Source: QNES01 sp023143415 | Lineage (GTDB): Bacteria; Pseudomonadota; Gammaproteobacteria; Beggiatoales; Beggiatoaceae | Assembly: GCA_030632725.1 (NCBI GenBank) | Contig: DAOVUF010000099.1 | Location: 1 to 14,851 of the forward strand | Direction: 5' to 3' | Length of the DNA stretch: 14,851 nucleotides | Shown: in pieces, positions 1 to 4,763 of the stretch | Numbering within the stretch: position 1 is the first letter of the stretch | Layout of the letters: every line of letters begins with the position of its first letter | Translations under genes and position numbers: made by a program | The notes under the pieces: generated by a model | What the model saw: the letters and a program-made list of their open reading frames with translations, nothing else | Database searches by the model: none | What the model was told of the DNA's origin: nothing

Positions 1-212
1 ACCTCCATCGCTGTCGTATAAATTTCTTGGCTTAAATACGGTTCAACTTCTTCTAGCGAGAGTGTTTCGAGATAAAGTTCAACGGCTTCTTTGATATTAG
101 CGTTGATTTCCTCAAATGTATCGCCTTGAGTTTGGCAACCGGGCAGTTCAGGGCAATAGGCATAATAGCCATTTTCATCTTTTTCAATCACAATACTGAC
201 TTTTTGGTTCAT
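1..212 (-). CDS. HicB-like antitoxin, 3' end beyond the window
   Basis: The minus-strand frame opens at the ATG at 212 and runs off the left edge after 70 codons. The translation begins MNQKVSIVIEKDENGYYAYC and continues with CPELPGCQTQGDTFEEINAN. This is the HicB/UPF0150 pattern: a beta strand, an aromatic G-Y-Y-A segment, a P-E-L-P-G-C turn, then a helix starting T-F-E-E. In this family the domain is a partial RNase H-like fold that neutralises a HicA mRNA interferase. The start ATG overlaps the stop of a short upstream frame (209-283) by four bases, ATGA, as in translationally coupled pairs. Its C-terminal DNA-binding part, if any, cannot be seen. It could be a stand-alone HicB, because no hicA is visible on its visible side. 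Confidence 0.8.
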   Translation of the reverse strand, partial: MNQKVSIVIEKDENGYYAYCPELPGCQTQGDTFEEINANIKEAVELYLETLSLEEVEPYLSQEIYTTAME

Positions 213-283
213 GCTTTTTCCTCAGAACGTTGTTTTTTTGCAACATCATGGCTAACGCTGTAAATTAGAACATTGTCGATTCC
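209..283 (-). pseudogene. C-terminal remnant of a possible RelE/ParE-type toxin
   Basis: A 24-codon minus-strand frame follows an in-frame TGA at 284-286 and ends in a TGA that overlaps the start of the HicB-like gene by four bases. It reads GIDNVLIYSVSHDVAKKQRS then EEKA. The pattern I-D-N-V-L-I-Y-S-V-S-H resembles the last beta strand and terminal His/basic tail of RelE/ParE toxins; the intact toxin at 1617-1877 has WDNVLVVVVTEVGH there. No start codon or N-terminal domain is visible upstream, where a repeat (322-361) intervenes. I read it as the tail of a gene lost to repeat invasion. The family call is weak because so little remains. Confidence 0.3.
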
Positions 284-321
284 TCATAAGACAGTTCAAC
301 GAATTAAAATGTCTGAATCAG

Positions 322-361
322 TAATGTAGGGTGGATAGGAACGAAGTGGAAATCCACCATT
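322..361. repeat. Uninterrupted copy of the GGTGG/CCACC short repeat
   Basis: A short inverted repeat with arms GGTGGAT (330-336) and ATCCACC (352-358) surrounds the core AGGAACGAAGTGG. The same unit occurs at 5821-5899, where a 45-bp palindrome sits between GGGTGG and AGGAACG, and in degenerate form at 3670-3697. The flanking TCAGTAATGTAG is also shared with 5821-5899, so the two are related over the whole unit. Confidence 0.7.
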
Positions 362-369
362 TTTCTCGT

Positions 370-644
370 TCACGAAACGAAAAACCTCTGAGGTTTTGTT
401 TCCAAACATTCCATTATTTCACGAGGCGTTGCTGGTTGGCAGTCTCCTTGTTGAAATTCTTTCTGCTTGAATATTTTTAGCGATTAGAGCACGCCGTCTT
501 TCTCTCATGCGCCGCTGCAAAATTTCAATTAAGGTATGTTGTTCATCTTTCGAGGCTAAAGTTTTTCTTTAAAAAACTTTAGCCTCGAAAAGACAATTTA
601 TCGGTTGCATCTAATACTTCTCCAAAAGAAATAGTGAGTGACAT
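370..644 (-). pseudogene. Antitoxin pseudogene interrupted by a palindromic repeat
   Basis: The frame starts at ATG 644 behind a good Shine-Dalgarno (GAAGGAA, about 7 bases upstream). It reads MSLTISFGEVLDATDKLS and then enters the palindrome at 548-590, which supplies an in-frame TAA. Past the palindrome a shifted frame continues DEQHTLIEILQRRMRERRRA. After a further one-base shift near 460-465 it reads EFQQGDCQPATPREIMECL and stops at 370-372. The three pieces in order match the small antitoxins common in cyanobacteria and Beggiatoaceae: an N-terminal helix, L-S-x-x-D-Q, a basic R-R-x-x-R-R-R helix, then E-F-Q-x-G and a P-x-E-I-M tail. Removing exactly 43 bases restores the first two pieces to one frame. 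The gene is inactive as it stands. No cognate toxin follows it. Confidence 0.75.
548..590. repeat. 43-bp palindrome, CGAGG family, copy 1
   Basis: Arms of 19 bases, starting TTTCGAGGCTAAAG and running into T5, flank a 5-base centre CTTTA and pair perfectly with the right arm, which ends CTTTAGCCTCGAAA. It lies inside the antitoxin pseudogene at 370-644 and breaks its frame, so it is an insertion and not that gene's terminator. Related copies lie at 1525-1567, 5832-5876, 11191-11231 and 14797-14839. Confidence 0.85.
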
Positions 645-747
645 AAATTTATTCCTTCATTTTCAAAAAAAGTCACAATATCAATCAATATGAAATAAAC
701 TGATATTAACTCATTGTTTTAAAAATAATTACTCTAATTTAAAGATA

Positions 748-886
748 AACAGGATTAAAATTTGATGGTTAATCCTGTCTATAATCGTCTGAATCAGAAT
801 TTGCAGAATTTGAGAATTGACAGAATAAAAGCAATAACTCAATCAACCATTCTGAAAATTCTATCATTCAGTCAATTCTGATTCAG
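748..886. repeat. CTGAATCAGAATT repeat element, simple copy
   Basis: Bases 765-833 are identical to 2251-2319 (69 bp), and 754-833 match with one difference. A small hairpin AGGATTA/TAATCCT lies at 751-776. CTGAATCAGAATT (790-802) recurs inverted as AATTCTGATTCAG at 874-886, giving an outer inverted structure. Together with AT-rich sequence from 645 this fills the gap between the antitoxin pseudogene and hicA; I see no coding signal in it. Confidence 0.7.
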
Positions 887-908
887 AAAAAAATTCGTTT
901 CTACAATT

Positions 909-1133
909 CTAACTATTTAGAAAGTCATTAGGATTAATGCGAGCTTGCTTTAAAATGGCACGTAATGTTCCTTCAGGTATATCACCAGGATGATTGGGGA
1001 TAGTTGTATAACGCCCGGTTGTTAGATTAAACCAAATTTCGTGGCTACCTGCTGCTTGACGATCAAATCTAAAACCAAACTTTTTCAGTCGTTTGACAAT
1101 TTCTTTATAACGAAAACCGGTTAATCTTCCCAT
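909..1133 (-). CDS. hicA: HicA-type mRNA interferase toxin
   Basis: This 74-residue protein belongs to the HicA/YcfA family, small double-stranded-RNA-binding-fold ribonucleases that cut mRNA independently of the ribosome and stop growth when free of HicB. The sequence shows the family order: an N-terminal helix K-E-I-V-K-R-L-K-K-F-G-F, then G-S-H-E-I-W around residues 29-34 with the catalytic histidine, a strand with T-T-I-P-N-H-P-G-D-I-P, then G-T-L-R-A-I-L-K-Q-A. Length is normal for HicA. It starts 3 bases after the stop of hicB with GGGG about 8 bases upstream, so the pair is translationally coupled with the antitoxin first. Nothing looks damaged, and I expect it to be active and held by the HicB at 1137-1367. 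Confidence 0.93.
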   Translation of the reverse strand: MGRLTGFRYKEIVKRLKKFGFRFDRQAAGSHEIWFNLTTGRYTTIPNHPGDIPEGTLRAILKQARINPNDFLNS

Positions 1134-1136
1134 CGT

Positions 1137-1367
1137 TTAGTACCCCACAACTAATGGATAATCAAACACATTGGGAATTTGTTCCAATGACACTCTATTT
1201 TCTTTTTCAATACGAGCTTCGATTAGTTTTCGAGCCACATCACGCGCAATTTCTAATGTTTCAGCAAGAGTACGTCCTTGTGCAACTAAACCAGGTATGT
1301 CATATGAAGTGGCTAAGTAAAAGCCTTCAGGTAGTTTTTCTATGTGAATATTGACTAATTTTTCCAT
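1137..1367 (-). CDS. hicB: HicB-like antitoxin (DUF1902-type) of the hicBA pair
   Basis: A 76-residue protein starting MEKLVNIHIEKLPEGFYLAT. It shows the short HicB fold: a strand, G-F-Y-L-A-T-S, then D-I-P-G-L-V-A-Q-G-R-T followed by an amphipathic helix. This matches the small HicB/DUF1902 antitoxins that bind and block HicA. It ends at F-D-Y-P-L-V-V-G-Y with no added helix-turn-helix or ribbon-helix-helix domain, so how the operon is repressed is not evident from the sequence. It precedes hicA by 3 bases. The ribosome-binding site is weak. A 17-bp match to its 3' end occurs at 4124-4140, hinting at a second, decayed copy of this gene. Confidence 0.88.
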   Translation of the reverse strand: MEKLVNIHIEKLPEGFYLATSYDIPGLVAQGRTLAETLEIARDVARKLIEARIEKENRVSLEQIPNVFDYPLVVGY

Positions 1368-1437
1368 TTTTCATTTTCTGATTGAGGGACGTTTTTCTGG
1401 TTTCCACGCCGGTGCGTCAATGTCATTAAGTTAAGCC

Positions 1438-1514
1438 TTGGAGTCCAAACCTTTAGATTTGGAAGTGTTTGATATTTAAGCGAAATCATCAAAATCTGAA
1501 GGTTTGGATTCCAA
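1438..1514. repeat. Imperfect inverted repeat, 23-bp arms
   Basis: The left arm at 1438-1460 (TTGGAGTCCAAACCTTTAG and on) pairs with the right arm at 1492-1514 with 2 mismatches in 23, separated by 31 bases. It lies between relE and hicB together with the palindrome at 1525-1567. A fragment of the GC-rich CCACGCCGG repeat lies just before it at about 1398-1416. I see no gene in 1368-1616. Confidence 0.7.
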
Positions 1515-1524
1515 TAAATATTCC

Positions 1525-1567
1525 TTTCGAGGTTTGAGTTTTTCTTCAAAAAACTCAAACCTCGAAA
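1525..1567. repeat. 43-bp palindrome, CGAGG family, copy 2
   Basis: Same length and outer TTTCGAGG/CCTCGAAA ends as copy 1, but the inner arm reads TTTGAG in place of CTAAAG, and the opposite arm carries the matching CTCAAA. The centre is CTTCA. It sits 49 bases beyond the relE stop, in a place where it could also end transcription on the minus strand. Confidence 0.85.
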
Positions 1568-1616
1568 ACCATTCATCATTCCAGGTTCAACCCACCTTTT
1601 CATTTTCATTCAAAAC

Positions 1617-1877
1617 TTATGAACCATAAACACCACTCCTATGACCCACTTCAGTTACGACAACGACTAAAACATTGTCCCATATTTCATAAAGAATGCG
1701 ATAATCGCCCACCCGAATACGATAACGATTTTCATAACCTTGTAGCTTTATAGCACCGTGCGGACGCGGATTATTAGCTAACGCTTTTATTTTGGGTTTT
1801 AATCTGGCTTGAATACTTTTATTCAATTTGGCCAGTTGGCGTGATGCAGCCGGTTTATATTTAATTGTATAAGCCAC
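1617..1877 (-). CDS. relE: RelE/ParE superfamily toxin
   Basis: An 86-residue basic protein of the RelE/ParE fold. Visible hallmarks in order are an N-terminal strand Y-T-I-K-Y-K-P-A, two helices with A-A-S-R-Q-L-A-K-L and L-K-P-K-I-K-A-L-A-N-N-P-R-P, the loop L-Q-G-Y-E-N-R-Y-R-I-R-V-G-D-Y-R-I-L-Y-E-I, and a final strand ending V-T-E-V-G-H-R. This R-x-R-x-G-D-Y-R-I-L-Y core and the terminal H-R are typical of ribosome-dependent RelE mRNA endonucleases. It starts with GTG, with no base between the antitoxin stop and this GTG; GGGGTGG at the end of the antitoxin gene can serve as its ribosome-binding site. Coupling and gene order fit a type II pair. Confidence 0.92.
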   Translation of the reverse strand: MAYTIKYKPAASRQLAKLNKSIQARLKPKIKALANNPRPHGAIKLQGYENRYRIRVGDYRILYEIWDNVLVVVVTEVGHRSGVYGS

Positions 1878-2180
1878 TTACCACCCCAGTTCCCGATCAA
1901 GTTGTTCTTCAGAAATGAAACCTTCTTCTTTGAGTGCATCGTTCGCATTAGCATTATCAATACAGTTTTCCAGTTTTTCTACCATCTCAACATCATCTAC
2001 CGGTACAACAGTCAAAAAAAGCGTATTTTCGTATACCAATGTCAAACGTTTTTTTTCAACCTTCGCAAGTTCGAGTACTTCTTTTAAAGCCTGTCGTTGT
2101 GTATCGACGATGACAAGCTGATCTATTTTTAAAATGGGTTGTGTTTCTCTTGTTAAAGTTTGTGCTTTAGTCATTAGCAT
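1878..2180 (-). CDS. Phd/YefM-like antitoxin of the RelE pair
   Basis: A 100-residue acidic protein directly upstream of relE. Residues about 46-68 read L-T-L-V-Y-E-N-T-L-F-L-T-V-V-P-V-D-D-V-E-M-V-E-K-L, which fits the Phd/YefM pattern of a strand, a turn, V-P-x-D-D/E and a helix. The charged C-terminal tail, with E-E-G-F-I-S-E-E-Q-L-D-R-E-L-G-W, would be the toxin-wrapping part. The N-terminus is longer and less typical than in Phd. ATG 2180 is preferred over the ATG two codons later because GAGGT lies 9 bases upstream. A perfect 6-bp inverted repeat at 2196-2212 overlaps the leader and may be its own operator. The pairing with RelE rests on position; the subfamily is less certain. Confidence 0.75.
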   Translation of the reverse strand: MLMTKAQTLTRETQPILKIDQLVIVDTQRQALKEVLELAKVEKKRLTLVYENTLFLTVVPVDDVEMVEKLENCIDNANANDALKEEGFISEEQLDRELGW

Positions 2181-2195
2181 AGTTATAATACCTCA

Positions 2196-2212
2196 GACAT
2201 CAAATGGATGTC
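2196..2212. promoter_or_regulatory. Candidate operator of the RelE-type pair
   Basis: GACATC and GATGTC form perfect 6-bp arms around a 5-base spacer, 15 bases upstream of the antitoxin start. Such palindromes upstream of type II antitoxin genes are usual autoregulatory sites. A plausible but weak minus-strand -10 (TAGAAT) lies just upstream. Confidence 0.4.
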
Positions 2213-2239
2213 ATATTCTAAGAATTAATAACAGACTCA

Positions 2240-2591
2240 ATTAAAATTTTATGGTTAATCCTGTCTATAATCGTCTGAATCAGAATTTGCAGAATTTGAG
2301 AATTGACAGAATAAAAGCATTTAGCTTTAACTCGAACAGGCCGCCAGTTTTTCGTCTGACAACAGTAACTACAAGGATTGTATATAAAAAGGGATTAAAA
2401 ACGCTAACTACAAGGATTGTATATAAAAAGGAATTAAAAACGAGCAGACGATCCAATCCTTTCTTATATACAATCCTTGTAGTTATTATTTGGGGTAACG
2501 AGAAAACTTGATGATTGAGTTTAATACTATTCTGCAAATTATCTCATTCTGCAAATTCTGATTCAGACAAAAAAATCTGTTAAATCCTGTT
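2240..2591. repeat. CTGAATCAGAATT element with a nested second repeat family
   Basis: The left part (2251-2319) is identical to 765-833. The right end at 2550-2591 carries GCAAATTCTGATTCAG and AATCCTGTT, which mirror the left-side CTGAATCAGAATTTGC and the AACAGGATT seen at 748-756. The interior (2366-2485) is filled by copies of another repeat family. This accounts for the 454 bases between the antitoxin and the XRE gene; open frames here only reflect the repeats. Confidence 0.7.
2366..2485. repeat. TACAAGGATTGTATATA repeats: two direct, one inverted
   Basis: TAACTACAAGGATTGTATAT and the following AAAAAGG(G/A)ATTAAAAACG occur at 2366-2404 and 2405-2443, a 39-bp tandem. An inverted copy lies at 2453-2485. 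The ends match the terminal repeats of the 87-bp element at 6160-6246, so this looks like one MITE-like element whose left end has been duplicated. Confidence 0.75.
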
Positions 2592-2634
2592 CAAACCTTC
2601 CCAGCAATCCAGCGCAGGATCGTATTAATAATCA

Positions 2635-3027
2635 CTACGTTTGTTTCTTCATTAACTCAATAATCTCTTTAAGATAAGCGATTTCCTTCTCTTTTTGCTC
2701 AATGATTAAATGAGCTTTTTCTAATTCCTGTTTGCATGTATTTTGCTCAATTACACTGTTATTATTTTGCTGCTGATAAAAAAAACTATGATTATGATAA
2801 AAATTTTCTATAAAATTAAAGACATTTTTGTCATTTAATCCCACCAATTCTGTTAACTCCACTCCCAATGTTTCTGAAATTTGCTTTAATCGGGAAAGAT
2901 TAATATCCACTTTTCCCTGTTCAATCTTAGCATATCCATTAAGTGCCATTTGTAGTTTTTCAGCCATTCCTTCTTGAGACCAACCTTTAAAGAGACGAAT
3001 AAATCTAATTTTTTCATGGACTTCCAT
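2635..3027 (-). CDS. XRE-family helix-turn-helix regulator with C-terminal coiled coil
   Basis: A 130-residue protein. Residues about 5-61 form a Cro/C1-type HTH: I-R-F-I-R-L-F-K-G-W-S-Q-E-G-M-A-E-K-L, then L-N-G-Y-A-K-I-E-Q-G-K, then L-S-R-L-K-Q-I-S-E-T-L-G-V. A Q/N-rich stretch near residues 84-92 leads to a charged heptad helix (about 95-128), probably a dimerisation coiled coil. I chose ATG 3027 because the HTH begins there and GAGGG sits 8 bases upstream. An ATG at 3081 would add 18 residues with no family match and would leave almost no leader after the -10 at 3096-3101. The duplicated motif at 3030-3121 suggests autoregulation. Stand-alone XRE proteins of this kind also occur as antitoxins or prophage-type repressors, but no partner gene lies beside it. 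Confidence 0.87.
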   Translation of the reverse strand: MEVHEKIRFIRLFKGWSQEGMAEKLQMALNGYAKIEQGKVDINLSRLKQISETLGVELTELVGLNDKNVFNFIENFYHNHSFFYQQQNNNSVIEQNTCKQELEKAHLIIEQKEKEIAYLKEIIELMKKQT

Positions 3028-3029
3028 AA

Positions 3030-3121
3030 ATACACCCTCACAGTGGGTAAAATTGATACTAGCAGGGGCTGTTTTGCTCATATATTATCGTTTATATTAT
3101 ACACCCATATTAATGATACTA
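3030..3121 (-). promoter_or_regulatory. Promoter and duplicated motif upstream of the XRE gene
   Basis: A perfect minus-strand -10 (TATAAT) lies at 3096-3101. On the plus strand ATACACCC is followed by GATACTA twice: at 3030-3037 with 3055-3061, and at 3099-3106 with 3115-3121. One copy overlaps the -10 and the other the ribosome-binding site, so both are placed to block expression. No good -35 is visible. Confidence 0.5.
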
Positions 3122-3130
3122 AAAACATTC

Positions 3131-3267
3131 AGCAAGCGTAGGGTCAATACCATTAAATTAAGGGCAGACACACAGGTCTGCCCCTACCAATTTCCATGTA
3201 TTCATTGGCTGTAGGGGCGAACCTGCGTGTTCGCCCTTAATTTAATGGTATTGATCCTACGCTTGCT
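3131..3267. mobile_element. 137-bp MITE-like element with 57-bp terminal inverted repeats
   Basis: The left arm 3131-3187 and right arm 3211-3267 are inverted copies with 6 mismatches in 57, around a 23-base centre. The ends read AGCAAGCGTAG outward. Each arm contains its own small hairpin, GGGCAGAC/GTCTGCCC on the left and GGGCGAAC/GTTCGCCC on the right. Most mismatches between the arms fall in these inner stems and are paired changes. It has no coding capacity. A related core without the outer arms is at 8362-8443. An AGCAAGCGTAG end also follows the gene at 3346-3657. Confidence 0.85.
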
Positions 3268-3345
3268 TTGTCTTGGAGGCAACCTAGCTGAAGAGAGGTG
3301 TTAGTTGCCATATGTTGTTATGTTTTTATTAAGAGGATATAGTAT

Positions 3346-3657
3346 ATGCCAAACCACAATACACACTACATTGTAAAAAACATTAATCGTACTTCTGGAC
3401 GCTCATGCAACTGCAAAAGTTGGCTGGATCATTGGTATAGAGGGACAGGTCAATCACGCACAACTTGTTGTGTTATTCCATGTAGTAACAAGGCAGAGGT
3501 TGGTGCTCATGTGCTTTTGACTGACGGGCGTAGAACAGCACAATGGTGGATTGTTCCAATGTGCAAAAAGCATAACCATCACACCAATGAGGCTGATATG
3601 GTAATTGACAGTCGAACTGACCTGATTTCTGCAAATATTAGCCAGACGTGTGGGTGA
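3346..3657 (+). CDS. Small Cys/His-rich protein, putative zinc-binding HNH/treble-clef-like
   Basis: A 103-residue protein of unknown function. The metal-ligand candidates are C21-N-C23, C41-C42-V-I-P-C46, G-A-H55-V, and P-M-C73-K-K-H76-N-H78-H79, with a C102-G end. The order C..C, then G-A-H-V, a W-rich strand and C-x-x-H-N recalls an HNH-like or treble-clef zinc site, but I cannot name a family. The segment W-x-D-H-W near residues 26-30 and the A-N-I-S-Q-T-C-G tail look like conserved ends and not random coding. AGAGG lies 9 bases upstream of the ATG. The gene stands between the MITE at 3131-3267 and an inverted AGCAAGCGTAG at 3658-3668. The next gene on the strand (3828) starts 170 bases on, so a functional link is possible but unproven. 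Confidence 0.75.
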   Translation: MPNHNTHYIVKNINRTSGRSCNCKSWLDHWYRGTGQSRTTCCVIPCSNKAEVGAHVLLTDGRRTAQWWIVPMCKKHNHHTNEADMVIDSRTDLISANISQTCG

Positions 3658-3700
3658 AGCAAGCGTAGAGTGGGTAGAATGAAACGAAGTCCACCACTTA
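3658..3700. repeat. MITE-end 11-mer followed by a degenerate GTGG/CCAC repeat
   Basis: AGCAAGCGTAG at 3658-3668 begins one base after the stop of the preceding gene and equals the terminus of the 137-bp element. It is followed by a degenerate version (3670-3697) of the GGTGG..GAACGAAGT..CCACC unit seen at 322-361. Confidence 0.6.
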
Positions 3701-3728
3701 ACCCAAGTCTAAATGACAAGGGGCTTTG

Positions 3729-3797
3729 TTTCTCGTTCCCAAATTCTATTTGGGAATGCCTTCCTCGACGCTCTGCGTCGAACACAAAATTTTCTTC
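3729..3797. repeat. 69-bp direct repeat, left copy
   Basis: Identical base for base to 4149-4217 and in the same orientation. It contains two small hairpins, TTCCCAAA/TTTGGGAA and CGACGC/GCGTCG. The pair brackets the small gene at 3828-4091. Confidence 0.9.
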
Positions 3798-3827
3798 TGG
3801 TATTTAAAAACAAAAAGAGTAAACGAA

Positions 3828-4091
3828 ATGAGTAAAGCTGATAAGACAGAAGTTGCTGGTGCAGTTAGTGGTGCAGCAGTTGGTACGGCTGGAGGAATTG
3901 CAAGCTCGGTCGCAGCAATATCAACCGCAGGTTCTGTTAGTGGTTTAGGTGCTGCTGGAATTACATCAGGTCTAGCGACTATTGGTGGTTCAATGTTGGG
4001 TGGAGTTGCAGTATTAAGTGGTGGTACAGTGCTCCTTGCTGGAGCATTCGGATATGGTGGATACAAACTTGCGAAATGGTTTAAGAAATGA
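3828..4091 (+). CDS. Gly/Ala-rich hydrophobic small protein, possibly membrane-active
   Basis: An 87-residue protein with no family I can name. After a short charged start (M-S-K-A-D-K-T-E) almost everything is Gly, Ala, Ser, Val, Ile and Leu, with many G-x-x-x-G/A-x-x-x-G spacings. One strongly hydrophobic stretch near residues 50-77 is followed by Y-G-G-Y-K-L-A-K-W-F-K-K, a basic amphipathic end. This composition fits a membrane-inserting or oligomerising peptide, such as a bacteriocin-, holin- or toxin-like protein, but the activity is inference. I start it at ATG 3828 because the longer open frame would begin at 3726, just before the 69-bp repeat, and run through that repeat. The RBS is weak (AGAG). 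Identical 69-bp repeats lie 30 bases before and 57 bases after the gene, suggesting movement or duplication as a unit. Confidence 0.65.
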   Translation: MSKADKTEVAGAVSGAAVGTAGGIASSVAAISTAGSVSGLGAAGITSGLATIGGSMLGGVAVLSGGTVLLAGAFGYGGYKLAKWFKK

Positions 4092-4123
4092 TTTGGGAAT
4101 TATAGGTGGGTGGAGCGTTCGCT

Positions 4124-4148
4124 TAATGGATAATCAAACAGGGAATTT
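4124..4148 (-). pseudogene. Possible fragment of a hicB 3' end
   Basis: TAATGGATAATCAAACA at 4124-4140 equals 1152-1168, the codons for F-D-Y-P-L at the end of hicB. After a 4-base gap the match continues with GGGAATTT. It is short, frameshifted and runs into the 69-bp repeat. It may be a relic of a lost hicBA pair. Confidence 0.3.
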
Positions 4149-4217
4149 TTTCTCGTTCCCAAATTCTATTTGGGAATGCCTTCCTCGACGCTCTGCGTCG
4201 AACACAAAATTTTCTTC
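4149..4217. repeat. 69-bp direct repeat, right copy
   Basis: Identical to 3729-3797, 420 bases downstream, in the same orientation. It directly abuts the hicB-like fragment at 4124-4148. Confidence 0.9.
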
Positions 4218-4221
4218 GGAG

Positions 4222-4256
4222 GTAGGTGGGTTTCGCGATAGCGAAACCCACCCTAC
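4222..4256. repeat. GTGGGTTTCGC hairpin
   Basis: Arms GTAGGTGGGTTTCGC (4222-4236) and GCGAAACCCACCCTAC (4241-4256) pair with one bulge around the tetraloop GATA. It resembles a REP-type hairpin. No T-run follows, so it is a poor terminator candidate. Confidence 0.75.
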
Positions 4257-4291
4257 TCTTACTGATGTTACGCAAAGCGATTCTATTCGAG

Positions 4292-4444
4292 CTTAGAAAT
4301 CCGATTTTTTTTGAAACTCTGATTTCTTAAACATCGTTTCGCCGCTTAGAAATCCGATTTTTTTTGAAACTCTGATTTCTTAAACATCGTTTCGCCGTTT
4401 AGAAATCCGATTTTTTTGTTCTGAATCAGAATTTCTTAAACATC
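4292..4444. repeat. 53-bp tandem repeat, 2.9 copies, each a hairpin
   Basis: Copies lie at 4292-4344 and 4345-4397, identical, with a diverged third at 4398-4444. Each unit carries TTAGAAATC and GATTTCTTAA as opposing arms around a T-rich loop. In the third copy the centre is replaced by CTGAATCAGAATT, the motif of the repeat family at 748-886. There is no CRISPR-like unique spacer. Confidence 0.85.
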
Positions 4445-4472
4445 TTGGAAACATAGTGCGTCACATCAGTTA

Positions 4473-4514
4473 CTAAAGCGTTGGACTCCAATTGTCAGTT
4501 CTATCTAGCAAGTG
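4473..4514. repeat. 42-bp CTAAAGCGTTG repeat, copy 1
   Basis: Matches 5900-5941 with 4 differences in 42. It contains CTAAAGCGTTG and CCAATTGTCAGTTCTATC. The core CTAAAGCGTTG also occurs in the tandem at 13208-13258. Confidence 0.75.
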
Positions 4515-4692
4515 GGAACCAGAAAATATTCTAATAATGACCACGCGCCTGAAGAATGTAAACCGTCTCGTCGTCTTCATCAATGTTTTCTGGTTCCCAC
4601 ACGCCGGTGTGGGAACCCATTCGGGACGCGCCAGCGTCCCGTTTCTGCGCGACGCATCGAAAATCTGTTCCCACGCCGGCGCGTAGGAACCA
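4511..4692. repeat. GC-rich GGGAACC palindrome cluster
   Basis: Several hairpins stand out from the AT-rich background: GGTTCCCACAC/GTGTGGGAACC (4572-4597) and GGGACGC/GCGTCCC (4623-4640). A longer inverted pair links 4511-4529 with 4562-4580, and a degenerate copy lies at 4667-4692. Fragments recur near 1398, 4729 and 5760. Frames crossing this area on both strands are driven by the palindromes. With the features before it, this accounts for all of 4092-4763. Confidence 0.75.
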
Positions 4693-4763
4693 GAAATAAA
4701 TTGATACATTGAGTTTTTTCATCGCCGGAACGTGGGAACAAGAAAAAAAATCTATTTCTCAGA

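Noticed and set aside
1355..1609. 84-codon open frame on the minus strand between relE and hicB
   Set aside because: It runs through the inverted repeat at 1438-1514 and the palindrome at 1525-1567, overlaps the hicB start and has no recognisable protein pattern.
2251..2537. Open frames on both strands with repeated T-T-R-I-V-Y-K-K or Y-T-I-L-V-V
   Set aside because: The repeated peptides are translations of the ACAAGGATTGTATATA repeats; no start site or family supports a gene.
3028..3081. Upstream ATG for the XRE regulator
   Set aside because: It would add 18 residues outside the HTH family, lacks a clear Shine-Dalgarno, and lies too close to the -10 at 3096-3101.
3726..3827. Longer N-terminus for the Gly-rich protein
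   Set aside because: The extra residues are almost entirely translation of the 69-bp direct repeat; ATG 3828 begins the compositionally distinct protein.
4018..4296. 92-codon plus-strand frame overlapping the Gly-rich gene
   Set aside because: It starts inside the Gly-rich gene in another frame and then translates the hicB relic, the 69-bp repeat and a hairpin.
4292..4444. Possible CRISPR array
   Set aside because: Units are contiguous 53-bp tandems with no unique spacers and no cas genes nearby.
4473..4722. Several open frames on both strands
   Set aside because: They arise from GC-rich palindromes (GGGAACC, GGGACGC) and mirror one another on opposite strands.
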